Assembly: GCA_002709075.1 (NCBI GenBank)
Contig: PAPV01000006.1
Coordinates: 23,785 to 83,689 of the forward strand
Length of the DNA: 59,905 nucleotides
Source of the DNA: Rhodospirillaceae bacterium
GTDB lineage: Bacteria; Pseudomonadota; Alphaproteobacteria; MPNO01; UBA2964
Direction of reading: 5' to 3'
Positions 25,801-35,351 of the stretch are shown piece after piece. A program made the translations under genes and the position numbers. Under the pieces are notes generated by a model. It did not search any database. It saw only the letters and a list, made by a program, of their open reading frames with translations, and had not been told where the DNA came from. Every line of letters begins with the position of its first letter. Positions within the stretch are counted from its first letter, which is position 1.

Positions 25801-27411
25801 TTAATCGAAAACTGTTTCAATATAGTGATCGGAGTTTACTCTAGCCTCAATGACGGTTGGGCCAGATTTTTGTAAGGCTGCTTCAAGGGCTTTTCTAAGC
25901 GCTGCTTGAGTATTTACTCCTAATGCTGGAACCCCAAAATAATGACTGGGAGGATTTTCAAAATTTATTTCTCCTAGCTCGGTTCCATAAATCTCTAATT
26001 GCCGACGAAGCTGTTTTACTCTAATCAATCCAAGCCATTGGTCATTTAATACAACCACTGGAATATTTATTGCCAACCTCTGTGCGGTTGCTAGTTCACC
26101 ACAGGTCATTTGAAAACATCCATCACCAATCAAACAAACGACTGGTTTTTCTGGTTCTTCTAATTTGGCGGCTATAGCAGCGGGCAGGCCAAAACCCATA
26201 GACGACCAACCATTCGTGATTAAAAAATTGCGTGGGTAATGTGCTGACCACTGACTGGATATTTGATGGGTGTGTGCGCCAACATCAAATGCAAGTATTC
26301 CATCTTTTGGTAAGACCTCACGAACTACATCAATCGCCTGAAATACTTGAAACCCATCTCCTGTTGGGCGCAGAGAATTCTGAAAAATGGACCTGTGTTT
26401 TTCCAACTCCTCATTCTTCCAATCATTTTCATAGTATGTATTCCCAAGCAAGCCATTCAAGGAAGAATCTAGATCCCCTGTTAGTTCACATTTTAATTGA
26501 ACCCCAGAACTTATGTCTACACGTTCAATATCAATTTGAAGAAGAGGCGTACCACCAATCCATGCTTCAAATTCAACCTCGATTGTGTCATATCCAATTC
26601 CTATGATTAGATCAGCTTTCGAACAAAAATTTCTTTGTATTTGTCTTTTAGCGCGCTCTATGCACCCGAGACAAAGAGGATGGTCATCATCGATTAACCC
26701 TTTTGCCATCGAGGTTGTTAAAAATGGTAATTGCCATTTTTCTATAAAATCTGAGAGCAAAGTTTCGTTTTTTATACGCATTGCGCTAGATCCAAGGATT
26801 GCAATTGGCCTACGTGCATCTTTAATAACTTTTAAAGCTGCTAAAACATCTTTATCTGATGCTCGAGGTAACTGGATAGTTTCTATTATGTTGTGAGTGG
26901 TCGAGATAGCTGACGCTAGTGCCACATCTTCTGGCAAATCTATATGCACAGGTCCCATTGGTTCACTCAGGCTCAAGCAGATTGCTTTTTCTAAAGTTTC
27001 TGCAACGTTATCAAAATTTAAAGCAAAACTTGCCTTGGTAATGGGTTTAAACAATGCATGATGGTCTATCCACATTTGAATGCGGCGACCGAGTTGATCA
27101 GAATTTAAATTACAAGTTATTGCAATCATTGGAGACCGATCAAGCCACGCACTTCCAATACCTGTAGCAAGATTGGTTGCGCCAGGACCAAGTGTGGCCA
27201 GGCAAAAACCCGGAATTCTTGTCTGCCGGCCAGTGACATCTGCTGCAAAAGCTGCGCTCCCCTCGTGTGCGGTTAAAATAAAATCAATTCCGCCTTTACG
27301 CATCGCTTCCATAAGCGGCAATACATTCCCGCTCGGGATACCAAAACCACGTTCAACACCCGCTTTTTTTAGTGTTGAAACAATTAAATCTGCATTATTC
27401 ATTGAATTCAT
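25801..27411 (-). CDS. acetolactate synthase-like ThDP enzyme
   Basis: A 536-residue ThDP enzyme of the acetolactate synthase/benzoylformate decarboxylase superfamily. The catalytic glutamate is Glu50 (AHEGSAAFAAD), the central FAD/nucleotide-like domain is in the middle, and the ThDP motif is GDGCFQMTCGELATAQ with VVLND. It resembles acetolactate synthase large subunits but is shorter, and no regulatory small subunit gene follows. It may be a non-biosynthetic paralogue such as a 2-oxo acid decarboxylase or oxalyl-CoA-type enzyme. It is the last gene of the erpA-xth operon and converges with ilvD. Confidence 0.85.
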   Translation of the reverse strand: MNSMNNADLIVSTLKKAGVERGFGIPSGNVLPLMEAMRKGGIDFILTAHEGSAAFAADVTGRQTRIPGFCLATLGPGATNLATGIGSAWLDRSPMIAITCNLNSDQLGRRIQMWIDHHALFKPITKASFALNFDNVAETLEKAICLSLSEPMGPVHIDLPEDVALASAISTTHNIIETIQLPRASDKDVLAALKVIKDARRPIAILGSSAMRIKNETLLSDFIEKWQLPFLTTSMAKGLIDDDHPLCLGCIERAKRQIQRNFCSKADLIIGIGYDTIEVEFEAWIGGTPLLQIDIERVDISSGVQLKCELTGDLDSSLNGLLGNTYYENDWKNEELEKHRSIFQNSLRPTGDGFQVFQAIDVVREVLPKDGILAFDVGAHTHQISSQWSAHYPRNFLITNGWSSMGFGLPAAIAAKLEEPEKPVVCLIGDGCFQMTCGELATAQRLAINIPVVVLNDQWLGLIRVKQLRRQLEIYGTELGEINFENPPSHYFGVPALGVNTQAALRKALEAALQKSGPTVIEARVNSDHYIETVFD

Positions 27412-27414
27412 TCT

Positions 27415-27603
27415 TTATCGGCGTTTTCTATACCACTCAAAAATTTTAGTTAATAACCAACTTAAGCATGATCCGGCGAAAATAAACGCCGCAACCCCAA
27501 TGGCAAGAACTCTTAAATCGGTAATACCCTCGTTTATATAAACAATTATTGCCCAAACGAAGGCAAACACAATTGCTCCAGTTACATAACGAGGTATTTG
27601 CAT
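27415..27603 (-). CDS. small membrane protein (62 aa)
   Basis: A 62-residue protein with two hydrophobic helices (about residues 8-24 and 33-52), a short polar turn (NEGITD) and a basic C-terminus (EWYRKRR). By the positive-inside rule the C-terminus is probably cytoplasmic. It begins immediately after the xth stop codon and ends 3 bp before the acetolactate-synthase-like start, so it is clearly within the operon. I do not recognise the family; function unknown. Confidence 0.75.
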   Translation of the reverse strand: MQIPRYVTGAIVFAFVWAIIVYINEGITDLRVLAIGVAAFIFAGSCLSWLLTKIFEWYRKRR

Positions 27604-28380
27604 CTAATGCACCTGATTAATTTCACACCACACAGGGGTGTGATCAGAGGGTTTTTCTTTGCCCCGAGGTTTTCTATCAATACCTGACCCTGTAAGATTA
27701 TCTGCAGCTTCCGGTGAAAGCAGAAGATGATCTATCAATAAACCAAAATCTTTTTGCCAAGCTCCACCCGTGTAATCCCAATATGAATATTTGCCAGGAC
27801 CGGGATTGTATGCCCGGAATGCATCAGTTAACCCCAAATGCATTAACTCACGGAAACAACTCCTAGCCTCAGGACGGCATAAGGCATCACCAACCCATTT
27901 TTCTGGATCGTAAACTTCTTGGTCAGTTGGGCAAATATTATAATCTCCACCGAGGATTAATGGTTCTTCCTTATCCAAAAGTATTTTTGTCCGCTTAATC
28001 AAACGACGCATCCAAGAAATTTTATAATCATATTTTTTTCCAGGGGCGGGATTTCCATTTGGTAAATAGATTGAAGCAACTCTGATGCCGCCCGTAAGGC
28101 ATTCTATATATCGCGCTTGAACATCATTTGTATCACCAGGAAGCCCAAAATACACCTCATCTATGGAAAACTTTGAGAGAATAGCCACTCCATTATAGGA
28201 CTTTTGACCAAGAAATATTAATTTATAATTTAGATTTTCCAGAGGTTCACGGGGAAATTCCTCATCTACAACTTTTGTCTCCTGTAAAAGAACAATATCA
28301 GGTTCAAACGATTGCAACCAATCAATTATCCTCGGCAAACGAGCTCGAATTGAATTAACATTCCAACTGGCAATTTTCAT
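27604..28380 (-). CDS. xth: exodeoxyribonuclease III
   Basis: A 258-residue AP endonuclease/3'-5' exonuclease of base excision repair. Family motifs are complete: ASWNVNSIRAR at the start, LQETKV (metal-binding Glu), GDYNICPTDQEVYDP (Asp/Asn of the active site), and LIDHLLLS and KPSDHTPVW (catalytic Asp-His) near the end. It lies 47 bp after erpA on the minus strand, an arrangement common in Alphaproteobacteria. Confidence 0.95.
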   Translation of the reverse strand: MKIASWNVNSIRARLPRIIDWLQSFEPDIVLLQETKVVDEEFPREPLENLNYKLIFLGQKSYNGVAILSKFSIDEVYFGLPGDTNDVQARYIECLTGGIRVASIYLPNGNPAPGKKYDYKISWMRRLIKRTKILLDKEEPLILGGDYNICPTDQEVYDPEKWVGDALCRPEARSCFRELMHLGLTDAFRAYNPGPGKYSYWDYTGGAWQKDFGLLIDHLLLSPEAADNLTGSGIDRKPRGKEKPSDHTPVWCEINQVH

Positions 28381-28427
28381 TGAAATTGATGCAACTCCTA
28401 AATTGTTCGCTCAATAATTTATCTTTT

Positions 28428-28781
28428 CTAACCAACCGAGAAGGAAACTCCACAGCCACATGTTGATACGGCATTTGGATTACGGATCGTAAAATATGAG
28501 CCAATAAGTTCTTCTGCAAAATGAACTTCACTGCCTACAAGAAGATCCCAAGACACTGAATCTATCAGAATATCAACTCCCTCTTTGGAAATGATATGGT
28601 CGTCATCGTTCACAGTTTCTTCAAAACAAAATCCGTATTGAAATCCAGAACAACCACCACCTGCAACAGACACCCTAAACTTTTTTCCAAAAAACTCACC
28701 ATTACTAGTCATTTTTTTAAGACGACGTAATGCATTATCACTGATAGTTACAGACTTTTCCTGTTTCTGATTGTCTAACAT
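28428..28781 (-). CDS. erpA: iron-sulfur cluster insertion protein ErpA
   Basis: A 117-residue A-type Fe-S carrier that delivers clusters to apoproteins. The three cluster cysteines are Cys44 ([11 protein letters not shown]) and Cys108/Cys110 (STCGCGVSF). The length and C-terminal VSFSVG match ErpA/IscA. It diverges from dgt with 112 bp between start codons, and begins the minus-strand run erpA-xth-small protein-ThDP enzyme. Confidence 0.93.
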   Translation of the reverse strand: MLDNQKQEKSVTISDNALRRLKKMTSNGEFFGKKFRVSVAGGGCSGFQYGFCFEETVNDDDHIISKEGVDILIDSVSWDLLVGSEVHFAEELIGSYFTIRNPNAVSTCGCGVSFSVG

Positions 28782-28893
28782 TTTTCATACCAATATATAA
28801 CTGTTACTAATGGTTTTAGTTTCCTAAAGTTTTCTGGTCAAGAAATTGATTATCTAGATTGCTTCAGAAACAAACCCACGGTAGTTTTTAACC

Positions 28894-30087
28894 ATGAAAT
28901 TAAATGGCCCGAATTATACTGGAGAACGTGCGCCATGGGCGAGCGACCCCTTAACTTCACTTGGCAGGAAATTTTTTGAGATTGAAAGTACAACCCGATC
29001 AAAGTTTCAGAGGGATAAAGATCGTATAATTCATTCTAGCGCATTTAGAAGGCTCAAACATAAAACGCAAGTTTTTGTGTATCATGAGGGAGACCATTAT
29101 CGCACTCGACTAACACATAGTCTGGAAGTGGCACAAATTGCAAGATCTTTATCACGATTTCTTCGGCTAGATGAAGATTTGGCTGAAGCATTAGCGCTCG
29201 CGCATGACTTAGGTCATACACCTTTTGGACATGCAGGGGAGAATGCCTTGAACGAAGCTATGAAACTTTGGGGTGGATTTGATCATAACGGTCAAGCATT
29301 ACGAATTGTTACCAAATTAGAGGCTCGTTATGCTGAGTTTGATGGATTAAATTTAACTTGGGAGTGTTTGGAAGGTCTTGTCAAACATAACGGTCCATTA
29401 TTACTCGATTCCGATGATTATTCGTCACTTCCGTGGGCAATAAAACAATATGAGCACTTTAGGGAGCTTAAACTTCATACTCAACCGGGTGTGGAGGCTC
29501 AGGTGGCTGCTTTATCTGATGACATTGCTTACAACACACATGATATTGATGATGGTTTGCGAGCAAAACTGTTTACAATAGACGATCTTGCTGAATTACC
29601 CTTAGTTGGACCAGCTGTGAAAGAAGTTATGGATAATTATCCGAATTTGGATAGATCACGTTTAATACATGAAGTAACTCGGAGAATGATTGATAGAATG
29701 GTGCAATCACTTATAAGCGAGACACTTTATCGTCTGGAAAAATATAAACCAGATAATCAATTTGATATTTATTTATTACCCACTCCCGTAGTTGCGTTCT
29801 CAGCTGATATACTCTCTGCTAACAAAACACTAAAGAACTTTCTATTTGAGCGGATGTACCGTCATTACAGGGTCAATAAAATGACAATAAAGGCCCAAAG
29901 TGTTGTAAAAGAACTATTTTCAATATTTTTGGATGAACCGGAGTTTTTACCGCCAATTTGGCGCAGAGCATTTTCAGAAAGAAAGGAAACAGTTAATCGA
30001 GTAAGAATTGTATCAGATTATATATCAGGAATGACAGATCGATTTGCATTGAGTGAACATGAACGTCTTGCCAGAGAAAAAAGCTAA
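28894..30087 (+). CDS. dgt: deoxyguanosinetriphosphate triphosphohydrolase
   Basis: A 397-residue HD-domain dNTPase that removes tripolyphosphate from dNTPs, mainly dGTP, and so limits the nucleotide pool. HD ligands are His75 (RTRLTHSLEVAQ) and His104-Asp105 (LAHDLGHTPFGHAGE), with a later Asp in SDDIAYNTHDIDDG. It is the first gene of the dgt-argS-SPOR-nagZ series and is 2 bp from argS. It belongs to the shorter alphaproteobacterial Dgt type. Confidence 0.93.
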   Translation: MKLNGPNYTGERAPWASDPLTSLGRKFFEIESTTRSKFQRDKDRIIHSSAFRRLKHKTQVFVYHEGDHYRTRLTHSLEVAQIARSLSRFLRLDEDLAEALALAHDLGHTPFGHAGENALNEAMKLWGGFDHNGQALRIVTKLEARYAEFDGLNLTWECLEGLVKHNGPLLLDSDDYSSLPWAIKQYEHFRELKLHTQPGVEAQVAALSDDIAYNTHDIDDGLRAKLFTIDDLAELPLVGPAVKEVMDNYPNLDRSRLIHEVTRRMIDRMVQSLISETLYRLEKYKPDNQFDIYLLPTPVVAFSADILSANKTLKNFLFERMYRHYRVNKMTIKAQSVVKELFSIFLDEPEFLPPIWRRAFSERKETVNRVRIVSDYISGMTDRFALSEHERLAREKS

Positions 30088-30089
30088 AA

Positions 30090-31844
30090 ATGAATATTTA
30101 CAATGACCTGGAGTCTTTAATTAAAAAAAAGATTAAATCTAAATCAAAGGATTTAGGTATACCAATTGAAGTCAAATCATACCGGTTCAATATTGAACGG
30201 TCAAAAAACCCTGATCGTGGGGACATCTCTACAAATGCTGCAATGGTTTTTGCGAAGCCCCTGAACATTAAGCCTCGTCTGCTTGGCGAGTGGTTAACAA
30301 AGGAATTAAAATGTAGTGCCCACATACAGTCTGCTGAAATTGCAGGGCCAGGTTTTCTTAATATAAGAATTAAGAATGATTTTTGGCATAGTGCTCTGAA
30401 GGAAATTCTCATTGAGGGGCCGGAATATGGGAAAAGTGAATTGGGAATTGGCAAAAAAGTAAACATTGAATATGTTTCAGCCAATCCAACTGGACCAATG
30501 CATGTGGGTCATGGCCGTGGTGCGATTGTCGGAGACGTCTTAGCCAATCTGCTTGAAAAAGCTGGGTTTGATGTGACTCGAGAATTTTACATAAATGATG
30601 CTGGAAAACAAATCGATATACTCGCTCATTCGGTTTTTTTCCGGTATCAGCAAGCTTTGGGTAAGGAAATCTCAAATATTCCGGAGGGTTTGTATCCAGG
30701 AGAGTATTTAATGGATACCGGAAAAAAGCTTGCTGAGATGTATGGTGGCAAGTGGCTGGAGGTCGACAAATCTAAATGGCTTCCTACTATCAAAGAATTT
30801 GCTGTAAAAGAAATGTTGGGGCTAATCCGCAAGGATTTAGAACTTCTGGGCGTAAAACACAAAATTTTTACTTCGGAAAAATCTTTGATAGACGCTTTCG
30901 CTATTGACGAAGTAATTGAGTATCTCGAACAACAAAATCTTGTTTATACTGGGTTACTTGAGGAACCCAAAGGAAAAAAATCAAAGGATTGGGAGAAGCG
31001 CCCACAACTTCTTTTCCGATCATCAAAATTTGGTGACGAATGCGATAGGCCATTAAAAAAATCAGATGGAACCAATACGTATTTTGCATCCGATATAGCA
31101 TATCATCGGGACAAGTATTTACGTGGTTTTAATAAAATGATTGATGTTTGGGGTGCCGATCACAAGGGTTATGTGCGACGCATGGAGGCGGCCGTGTCTG
31201 CTATAACTGGTGATAATGGAACCCTAGAAGTCAGGCTTTGTAATCTTGTTAATTTGTTTGAAGATGGTGAACCAATAAAAATGTCAAAACGGGCAGGAAG
31301 ATTTGTAACTTTAGCCGATGTTATTGACGCAGTTGGGAAAGATGTAGTGCGTTTTATAATGTTAACACGGAGTAACGAGGCAACATTAGATTTTGATTTA
31401 TCAAAAGTTAAAGAGCAAAGTAAAGATAATCCTGTGTTCTATGTTCAATATGCTCATGCTCGAACATGTTCAGTGATACGTAATGCTGCTGAGACATTTC
31501 CTTATTTATCACTTGACGATTCTAGACTAGCAAATGCTGATCAAAAACTAATTGTTGATATGGATGGTTACGAATTGGTAAAATTACTATGCAACTGGCC
31601 AAAGGTAGTTGAGTCTGCGGCTTTAGCCCAAGAACCTCACAGAATTGTTTTTTTTCTAAGCGAAATTGCCTCAGCGTTTCATACCTTTTGGAATCGTGGA
31701 AATGAGGATGAGTCATATAAATTTATTATTCCGTCATCTGCGGAGAAAACCGTGGCACGTGTTGCGCTGGCGCGTGCTGTAGCAATTGTTATTGCCTCTG
31801 GGTTGGCAATAGTCGGTGTGGAAGCTGTTGAGGAGATGCGCTGA
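30090..31844 (+). CDS. argS: arginyl-tRNA synthetase
   Basis: A 584-residue class I synthetase for tRNA-Arg. The HIGH-like motif is in NPTGPMHVGHGRGAIVGD, the KMSKS-like motif is KMSKRAGRFVTLADV, and the C-terminal DALR anticodon-binding domain includes NPVFYVQYAHAR. The length is normal. It follows dgt by 2 bp and its stop overlaps the start of the SPOR gene by one base. Confidence 0.97.
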   Translation: MNIYNDLESLIKKKIKSKSKDLGIPIEVKSYRFNIERSKNPDRGDISTNAAMVFAKPLNIKPRLLGEWLTKELKCSAHIQSAEIAGPGFLNIRIKNDFWHSALKEILIEGPEYGKSELGIGKKVNIEYVSANPTGPMHVGHGRGAIVGDVLANLLEKAGFDVTREFYINDAGKQIDILAHSVFFRYQQALGKEISNIPEGLYPGEYLMDTGKKLAEMYGGKWLEVDKSKWLPTIKEFAVKEMLGLIRKDLELLGVKHKIFTSEKSLIDAFAIDEVIEYLEQQNLVYTGLLEEPKGKKSKDWEKRPQLLFRSSKFGDECDRPLKKSDGTNTYFASDIAYHRDKYLRGFNKMIDVWGADHKGYVRRMEAAVSAITGDNGTLEVRLCNLVNLFEDGEPIKMSKRAGRFVTLADVIDAVGKDVVRFIMLTRSNEATLDFDLSKVKEQSKDNPVFYVQYAHARTCSVIRNAAETFPYLSLDDSRLANADQKLIVDMDGYELVKLLCNWPKVVESAALAQEPHRIVFFLSEIASAFHTFWNRGNEDESYKFIIPSSAEKTVARVALARAVAIVIASGLAIVGVEAVEEMR

Positions 31845-32773
31845 TGGTAGATAATGGAATTAATAACAATGAAGAGAACATAGATTATGACGACCCTGGC
31901 CCAAGAGCTTGGGGCAGACGATTGCTGACTTCATTGATCGCAATTGCAGCAATTGGAGGTTTCTCCATGGTGGTGGTCTATTCTTATGAGCGTGGTAAAC
32001 TATCAGGTTCAGAAGAGAGTGCTCCAACGTTAGCTACAGATGATTTACCAACCCGGATTAAACCAATAAATCCTGGAGGTATGAAAATACCAGATCAAGA
32101 CAAAAAGATTTTTGGAGAAATTAATCCAAGTGAAAAAACAACAAGAATGGAACGATTATTACCGCCTCCAGAACCTGTCATGGTAAGACCAGCATTAGCG
32201 CCAAACAACACAAACCAAAATGCTGATATTAAAATTAAGTTACCAGAACAAAAACAAAACAACAAACAACAATTGGCAGGTACCGAGAGAATAGGTAAAG
32301 GTTTAAAATCTGTGAAGCCTATTGCCTCTACTTCAGTTCTCGAAGAAACACGTCAGGAACAAATCAAAAAGCCCCCTTTGATGCAATCGCCGTTGAAAAC
32401 ACTGAAAAAGAACACGCCCAGTCTTTCTTCAAACGAAAGGTCAAAAAAAGTTAAACGTAACTTCGTCAAGCAAAATAAAGATAACAAAACATTACCGAAT
32501 GTTGGGGGTAAATCACTAGAAACAAAAAAAGCTTATGCCATCCAAATTTCTTCATTGAAAACCAGGAGATCAGCTGAAAATTCATGGAAAATCCTTCAGT
32601 CAAAAAACAGAGATATTCTAAATAATTTACAAGCCAATATAATTAAAGTGAAAATAAAAAATACGACTTGGTTTCGTCTTCAAGCTAGTCCAATAAAAAA
32701 TGCAAACACAGCACGCCTGCTTTGCAAAACACTAAAATTGCGCAATGTGGATTGTTTCATTGTTAAACCCTGA
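31844..32773 (+). CDS. SPOR-domain membrane protein
   Basis: A 309-residue inner-membrane protein with a short cytoplasmic N-terminus, one transmembrane helix at about residues 27-47, a long low-complexity periplasmic linker rich in Lys, Pro, Asn and Gln, and a C-terminal SPOR domain (about 232-309, AYAIQISSLKTRRSAE). SPOR domains bind denuded glycan strands at the division septum. The argS-SPOR-nagZ order is conserved in Alphaproteobacteria. A role in envelope division is inferred. Confidence 0.88.
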   Translation: MVDNGINNNEENIDYDDPGPRAWGRRLLTSLIAIAAIGGFSMVVVYSYERGKLSGSEESAPTLATDDLPTRIKPINPGGMKIPDQDKKIFGEINPSEKTTRMERLLPPPEPVMVRPALAPNNTNQNADIKIKLPEQKQNNKQQLAGTERIGKGLKSVKPIASTSVLEETRQEQIKKPPLMQSPLKTLKKNTPSLSSNERSKKVKRNFVKQNKDNKTLPNVGGKSLETKKAYAIQISSLKTRRSAENSWKILQSKNRDILNNLQANIIKVKIKNTTWFRLQASPIKNANTARLLCKTLKLRNVDCFIVKP

Positions 32774-33812
32774 TTGGGAAACCAAAAGAGCCGTAATACT
32801 CGGTTGCAGTGGGCCGGAACTTACAGATGAGGAAAGTAATTTTTACAAGAAAACGCGTCCACTTGGCTTTATTTTATTTAAGCGCAATTGTGAGACACCA
32901 AAGCAGCTAAAAGCCCTTACAACTGCATTACGGAGCATTACGGGGCCTAGCAATACACCAATCCTTATAGATCAAGAGGGGGGCAGTGTGGCTCGACTTT
33001 CTAGTCCGAATTGGAGAGATCCACCAGCTGCCCGAACCATCGGGAATTTAGCGGAACGTGATTTAAAAAAGGGATGCCGATTAGCCTATCTAAATTCCCG
33101 CCTTATCGGGCGCGAGCTAATCAAAATGGGTATAAATGTAAATTGCTCGCCAGTTCTTGACGTATCAACAGAAAACACGCACGGGATAATTGGAACGCGG
33201 GCTTATTCAGGCACTGCGCATATTGTGCGCGATGTTGGAGAATGTATTTGCAGAGGTTTAGCCGAAGAGGGTGTGCTACCCATTATTAAGCACATTCCAG
33301 GGCACGGCCGAGCAAAAACCGATAGCCATCTAGAACTTCCGATTGTGGATGAAAATATAGAAACTTTAAAAACCACTGATTTTATTCCGTTTCAACAACA
33401 TAATTCTTTTCCATGGGCTATGACAGCTCACATTTTATACAAACACTTAGATCGTGATAATCCAGCCACACATTCAAAGAAAATAATATCAACGATTATA
33501 AGAAAAGAAATTTCCTTCGATGGAATTGTTCTAAGTGATGACATAGGGATGAAAGCGCTTGAAGGTGATTTTTCTGAAAGGGCATTAAAATCACTTAAAG
33601 CTGGTTGTGATATTGCGATGCACTGTTCTGGTGACATTACAGAAATGAAAACATTTGTTAAGAAAGTTCCCAAGCTTACAAAATTTTCACAAATTCGTTT
33701 AGCCAAAACTCAATCATGGGTCCGTGCGATTCGAGCTAAAGCCCCTGAAATTTCCGAAAGAGCAATTAAAAGAGAAGTATATAAATTGCTTGATAATTTA
33801 ACTTCTCATTAA
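32745..33812 (+). CDS. nagZ: beta-N-acetylhexosaminidase
   Basis: A 355-residue family 3 glycosidase that trims GlcNAc from muropeptides during cell wall recycling in the cytoplasm. The active-site block KHIPGHGRAKTDSH is at 182-195 and the SDD motif with the catalytic aspartate at 264-266 (LSDDIGM). The IDQEGGSVARL block is also present. The ATG overlaps the SPOR gene by 29 bp; a TTG a few codons inside is an alternative start. Confidence 0.94.
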   Translation: MWIVSLLNPDWETKRAVILGCSGPELTDEESNFYKKTRPLGFILFKRNCETPKQLKALTTALRSITGPSNTPILIDQEGGSVARLSSPNWRDPPAARTIGNLAERDLKKGCRLAYLNSRLIGRELIKMGINVNCSPVLDVSTENTHGIIGTRAYSGTAHIVRDVGECICRGLAEEGVLPIIKHIPGHGRAKTDSHLELPIVDENIETLKTTDFIPFQQHNSFPWAMTAHILYKHLDRDNPATHSKKIISTIIRKEISFDGIVLSDDIGMKALEGDFSERALKSLKAGCDIAMHCSGDITEMKTFVKKVPKLTKFSQIRLAKTQSWVRAIRAKAPEISERAIKREVYKLLDNLTSH

Positions 33813-34492
33813 TGTTTTATGATCTGTTGTACAATTTATCAATTTGGATTTTGCCAGTTGCTACTGCTATAACATTCCACGAAGCAGCTCACGGATATGT
33901 AGCGTTTAAACTTGGTGATAATACCGCAAAAACATTAGGCAGGGTAACCTTTAACCCTGTTAGACACATTGACATTTGGGGAACTTTAATCATTCCTGCA
34001 ATTTTATTCTTTTTAAAGTCGCCTTTTTTATTCGGTTGGGCAAAGCCCGTTCCGATAGTCTTTAGCCAACTAAGGAAGCCAAAACGCGATATGATATTAG
34101 TTGCAGTTTCAGGACCCGCAATAAATTTGTTAATCGCTTTAACATGCGGGTTTATTCTTCACATTGTATTTATTTTGCCTAATGGAATACAGAATTGGGT
34201 GATTCAGAATCTACAAAACGCTATTTTTATCAATATAATGTTAAGTTTTTTTAATATGCTTCCAATACCCCCGCTCGATGGAGGACGTATTGCTATAGGA
34301 TTACTTCCAGAACCATTTTCTTCACTCTTGTCAGGATTAGAGCGATTCGGAATACTGATACTATTATCTATCCTGATTATACTTCCTTGGCTTATTTCAA
34401 TAATGGGCTTCGATTTTAAACTAGTAAGATGGCTTCTTCTCGAGCCAGTTTGGTTAATCATTGAAATGATCGGTTATCTCTCAGGAAATTAA
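33812..34492 (+). CDS. site-2 protease family metalloprotease
   Basis: A 226-residue membrane metalloprotease of the M50 type. The zinc motif HEAAH is at 23-27 and the third-ligand loop PPLDGG at 153-158, with five or six hydrophobic segments. Members cleave substrates within or near the membrane. It starts on the last base of the nagZ stop and is followed by scpA after 6 bp. This position before scpA is common in Alphaproteobacteria; the substrate is unknown. Confidence 0.92.
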   Translation: MFYDLLYNLSIWILPVATAITFHEAAHGYVAFKLGDNTAKTLGRVTFNPVRHIDIWGTLIIPAILFFLKSPFLFGWAKPVPIVFSQLRKPKRDMILVAVSGPAINLLIALTCGFILHIVFILPNGIQNWVIQNLQNAIFINIMLSFFNMLPIPPLDGGRIAIGLLPEPFSSLLSGLERFGILILLSILIILPWLISIMGFDFKLVRWLLLEPVWLIIEMIGYLSGN

Positions 34493-34498
34493 AGCATT

Positions 34499-35284
34499 AT
34501 GAATTCACAAGAAATATTTTCGGAAGTTCCAGTATCCAACAGAACAGAAAATAATGAACTCATGTTAGATCTAGATGGATTTGAAGGTCCGATAGACATG
34601 CTTCTTACCCTTGCTAAGAAACAAAAGGTAGATTTGTTGAATATTTCCATATCTGCGCTTGCAGATCAATACGTATCCTATATTTCGGAGATGCGCAGAC
34701 TTCAGTTGGAAATAGCCGCAGATTACCTTGTGATGGCTGCATGGCTTGCCTACCTAAAATCTAGACTTTTACTTCCGGTTGATGAAGTATCAGATGAACC
34801 CTCCGGGCCAGAAATGGCTGAGGCACTCTCTTTTCAGCTTCAAAGACTTGAATCTATCCATGAAGTTGGCAAACAACTTATGGAATTACCTCGGCTAGGA
34901 TATGATAATTTTGCACGTGGTGCCCCAGAGGGCGTGCGGATTAAAAAAAAGTCAATATATGATGTTTCATTGTATGATTTACTAAAATCGTATGGAGACA
35001 GTTATAATAGAAAACAATTTGTTCAGCCACTTCAAATATCTTCAAATAATATTTTCTCCGTAGATGATGCCATTGAGCGCTTACATTTATTGGTATGTAA
35101 AGTACCTGAATGGACAGAATTATCCGCATATTTACCGAGAGAAACTCTTGAACCGTTGATTTGGCGTTCCGCTGTGGCCTCAACATTTGCGGCAAGTCTA
35201 GAATTAGTAAGATCTGGAGAAATTGAAATTCAACAAAATTCGGTGTTTGAGCCGCTTTATTTGAAGCCCTTAAATAAGAATTAA
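34499..35284 (+). CDS. scpA: segregation and condensation protein A
   Basis: A 261-residue kleisin subunit of the SMC-ScpAB condensin. The conserved N-terminus LMLDLDGFEGPIDMLLTLAKKQKVDLLNISI is present, followed by YLVMAAWLAYLKSRLLLP. The C-terminal winged helix is the region around ETLEPLIWRSAVASTFAASLELVRSGEIEIQQ (described as one block). It is co-directional with scpB, 67 bp away, and with the upstream protease gene. Confidence 0.95.
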   Translation: MNSQEIFSEVPVSNRTENNELMLDLDGFEGPIDMLLTLAKKQKVDLLNISISALADQYVSYISEMRRLQLEIAADYLVMAAWLAYLKSRLLLPVDEVSDEPSGPEMAEALSFQLQRLESIHEVGKQLMELPRLGYDNFARGAPEGVRIKKKSIYDVSLYDLLKSYGDSYNRKQFVQPLQISSNNIFSVDDAIERLHLLVCKVPEWTELSAYLPRETLEPLIWRSAVASTFAASLELVRSGEIEIQQNSVFEPLYLKPLNKN

Positions 35285-35351
35285 AATAGTTGTGGAGACA
35301 AAGATATTAGTTTTGATATTAATTCAGGTAAAATCTACAAAAATATAACAA

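Noticed and set aside
26232-26896. Two plus-strand frames over 100 codons
   Set aside because: Antisense to the acetolactate-synthase-like gene with complete ThDP motifs.
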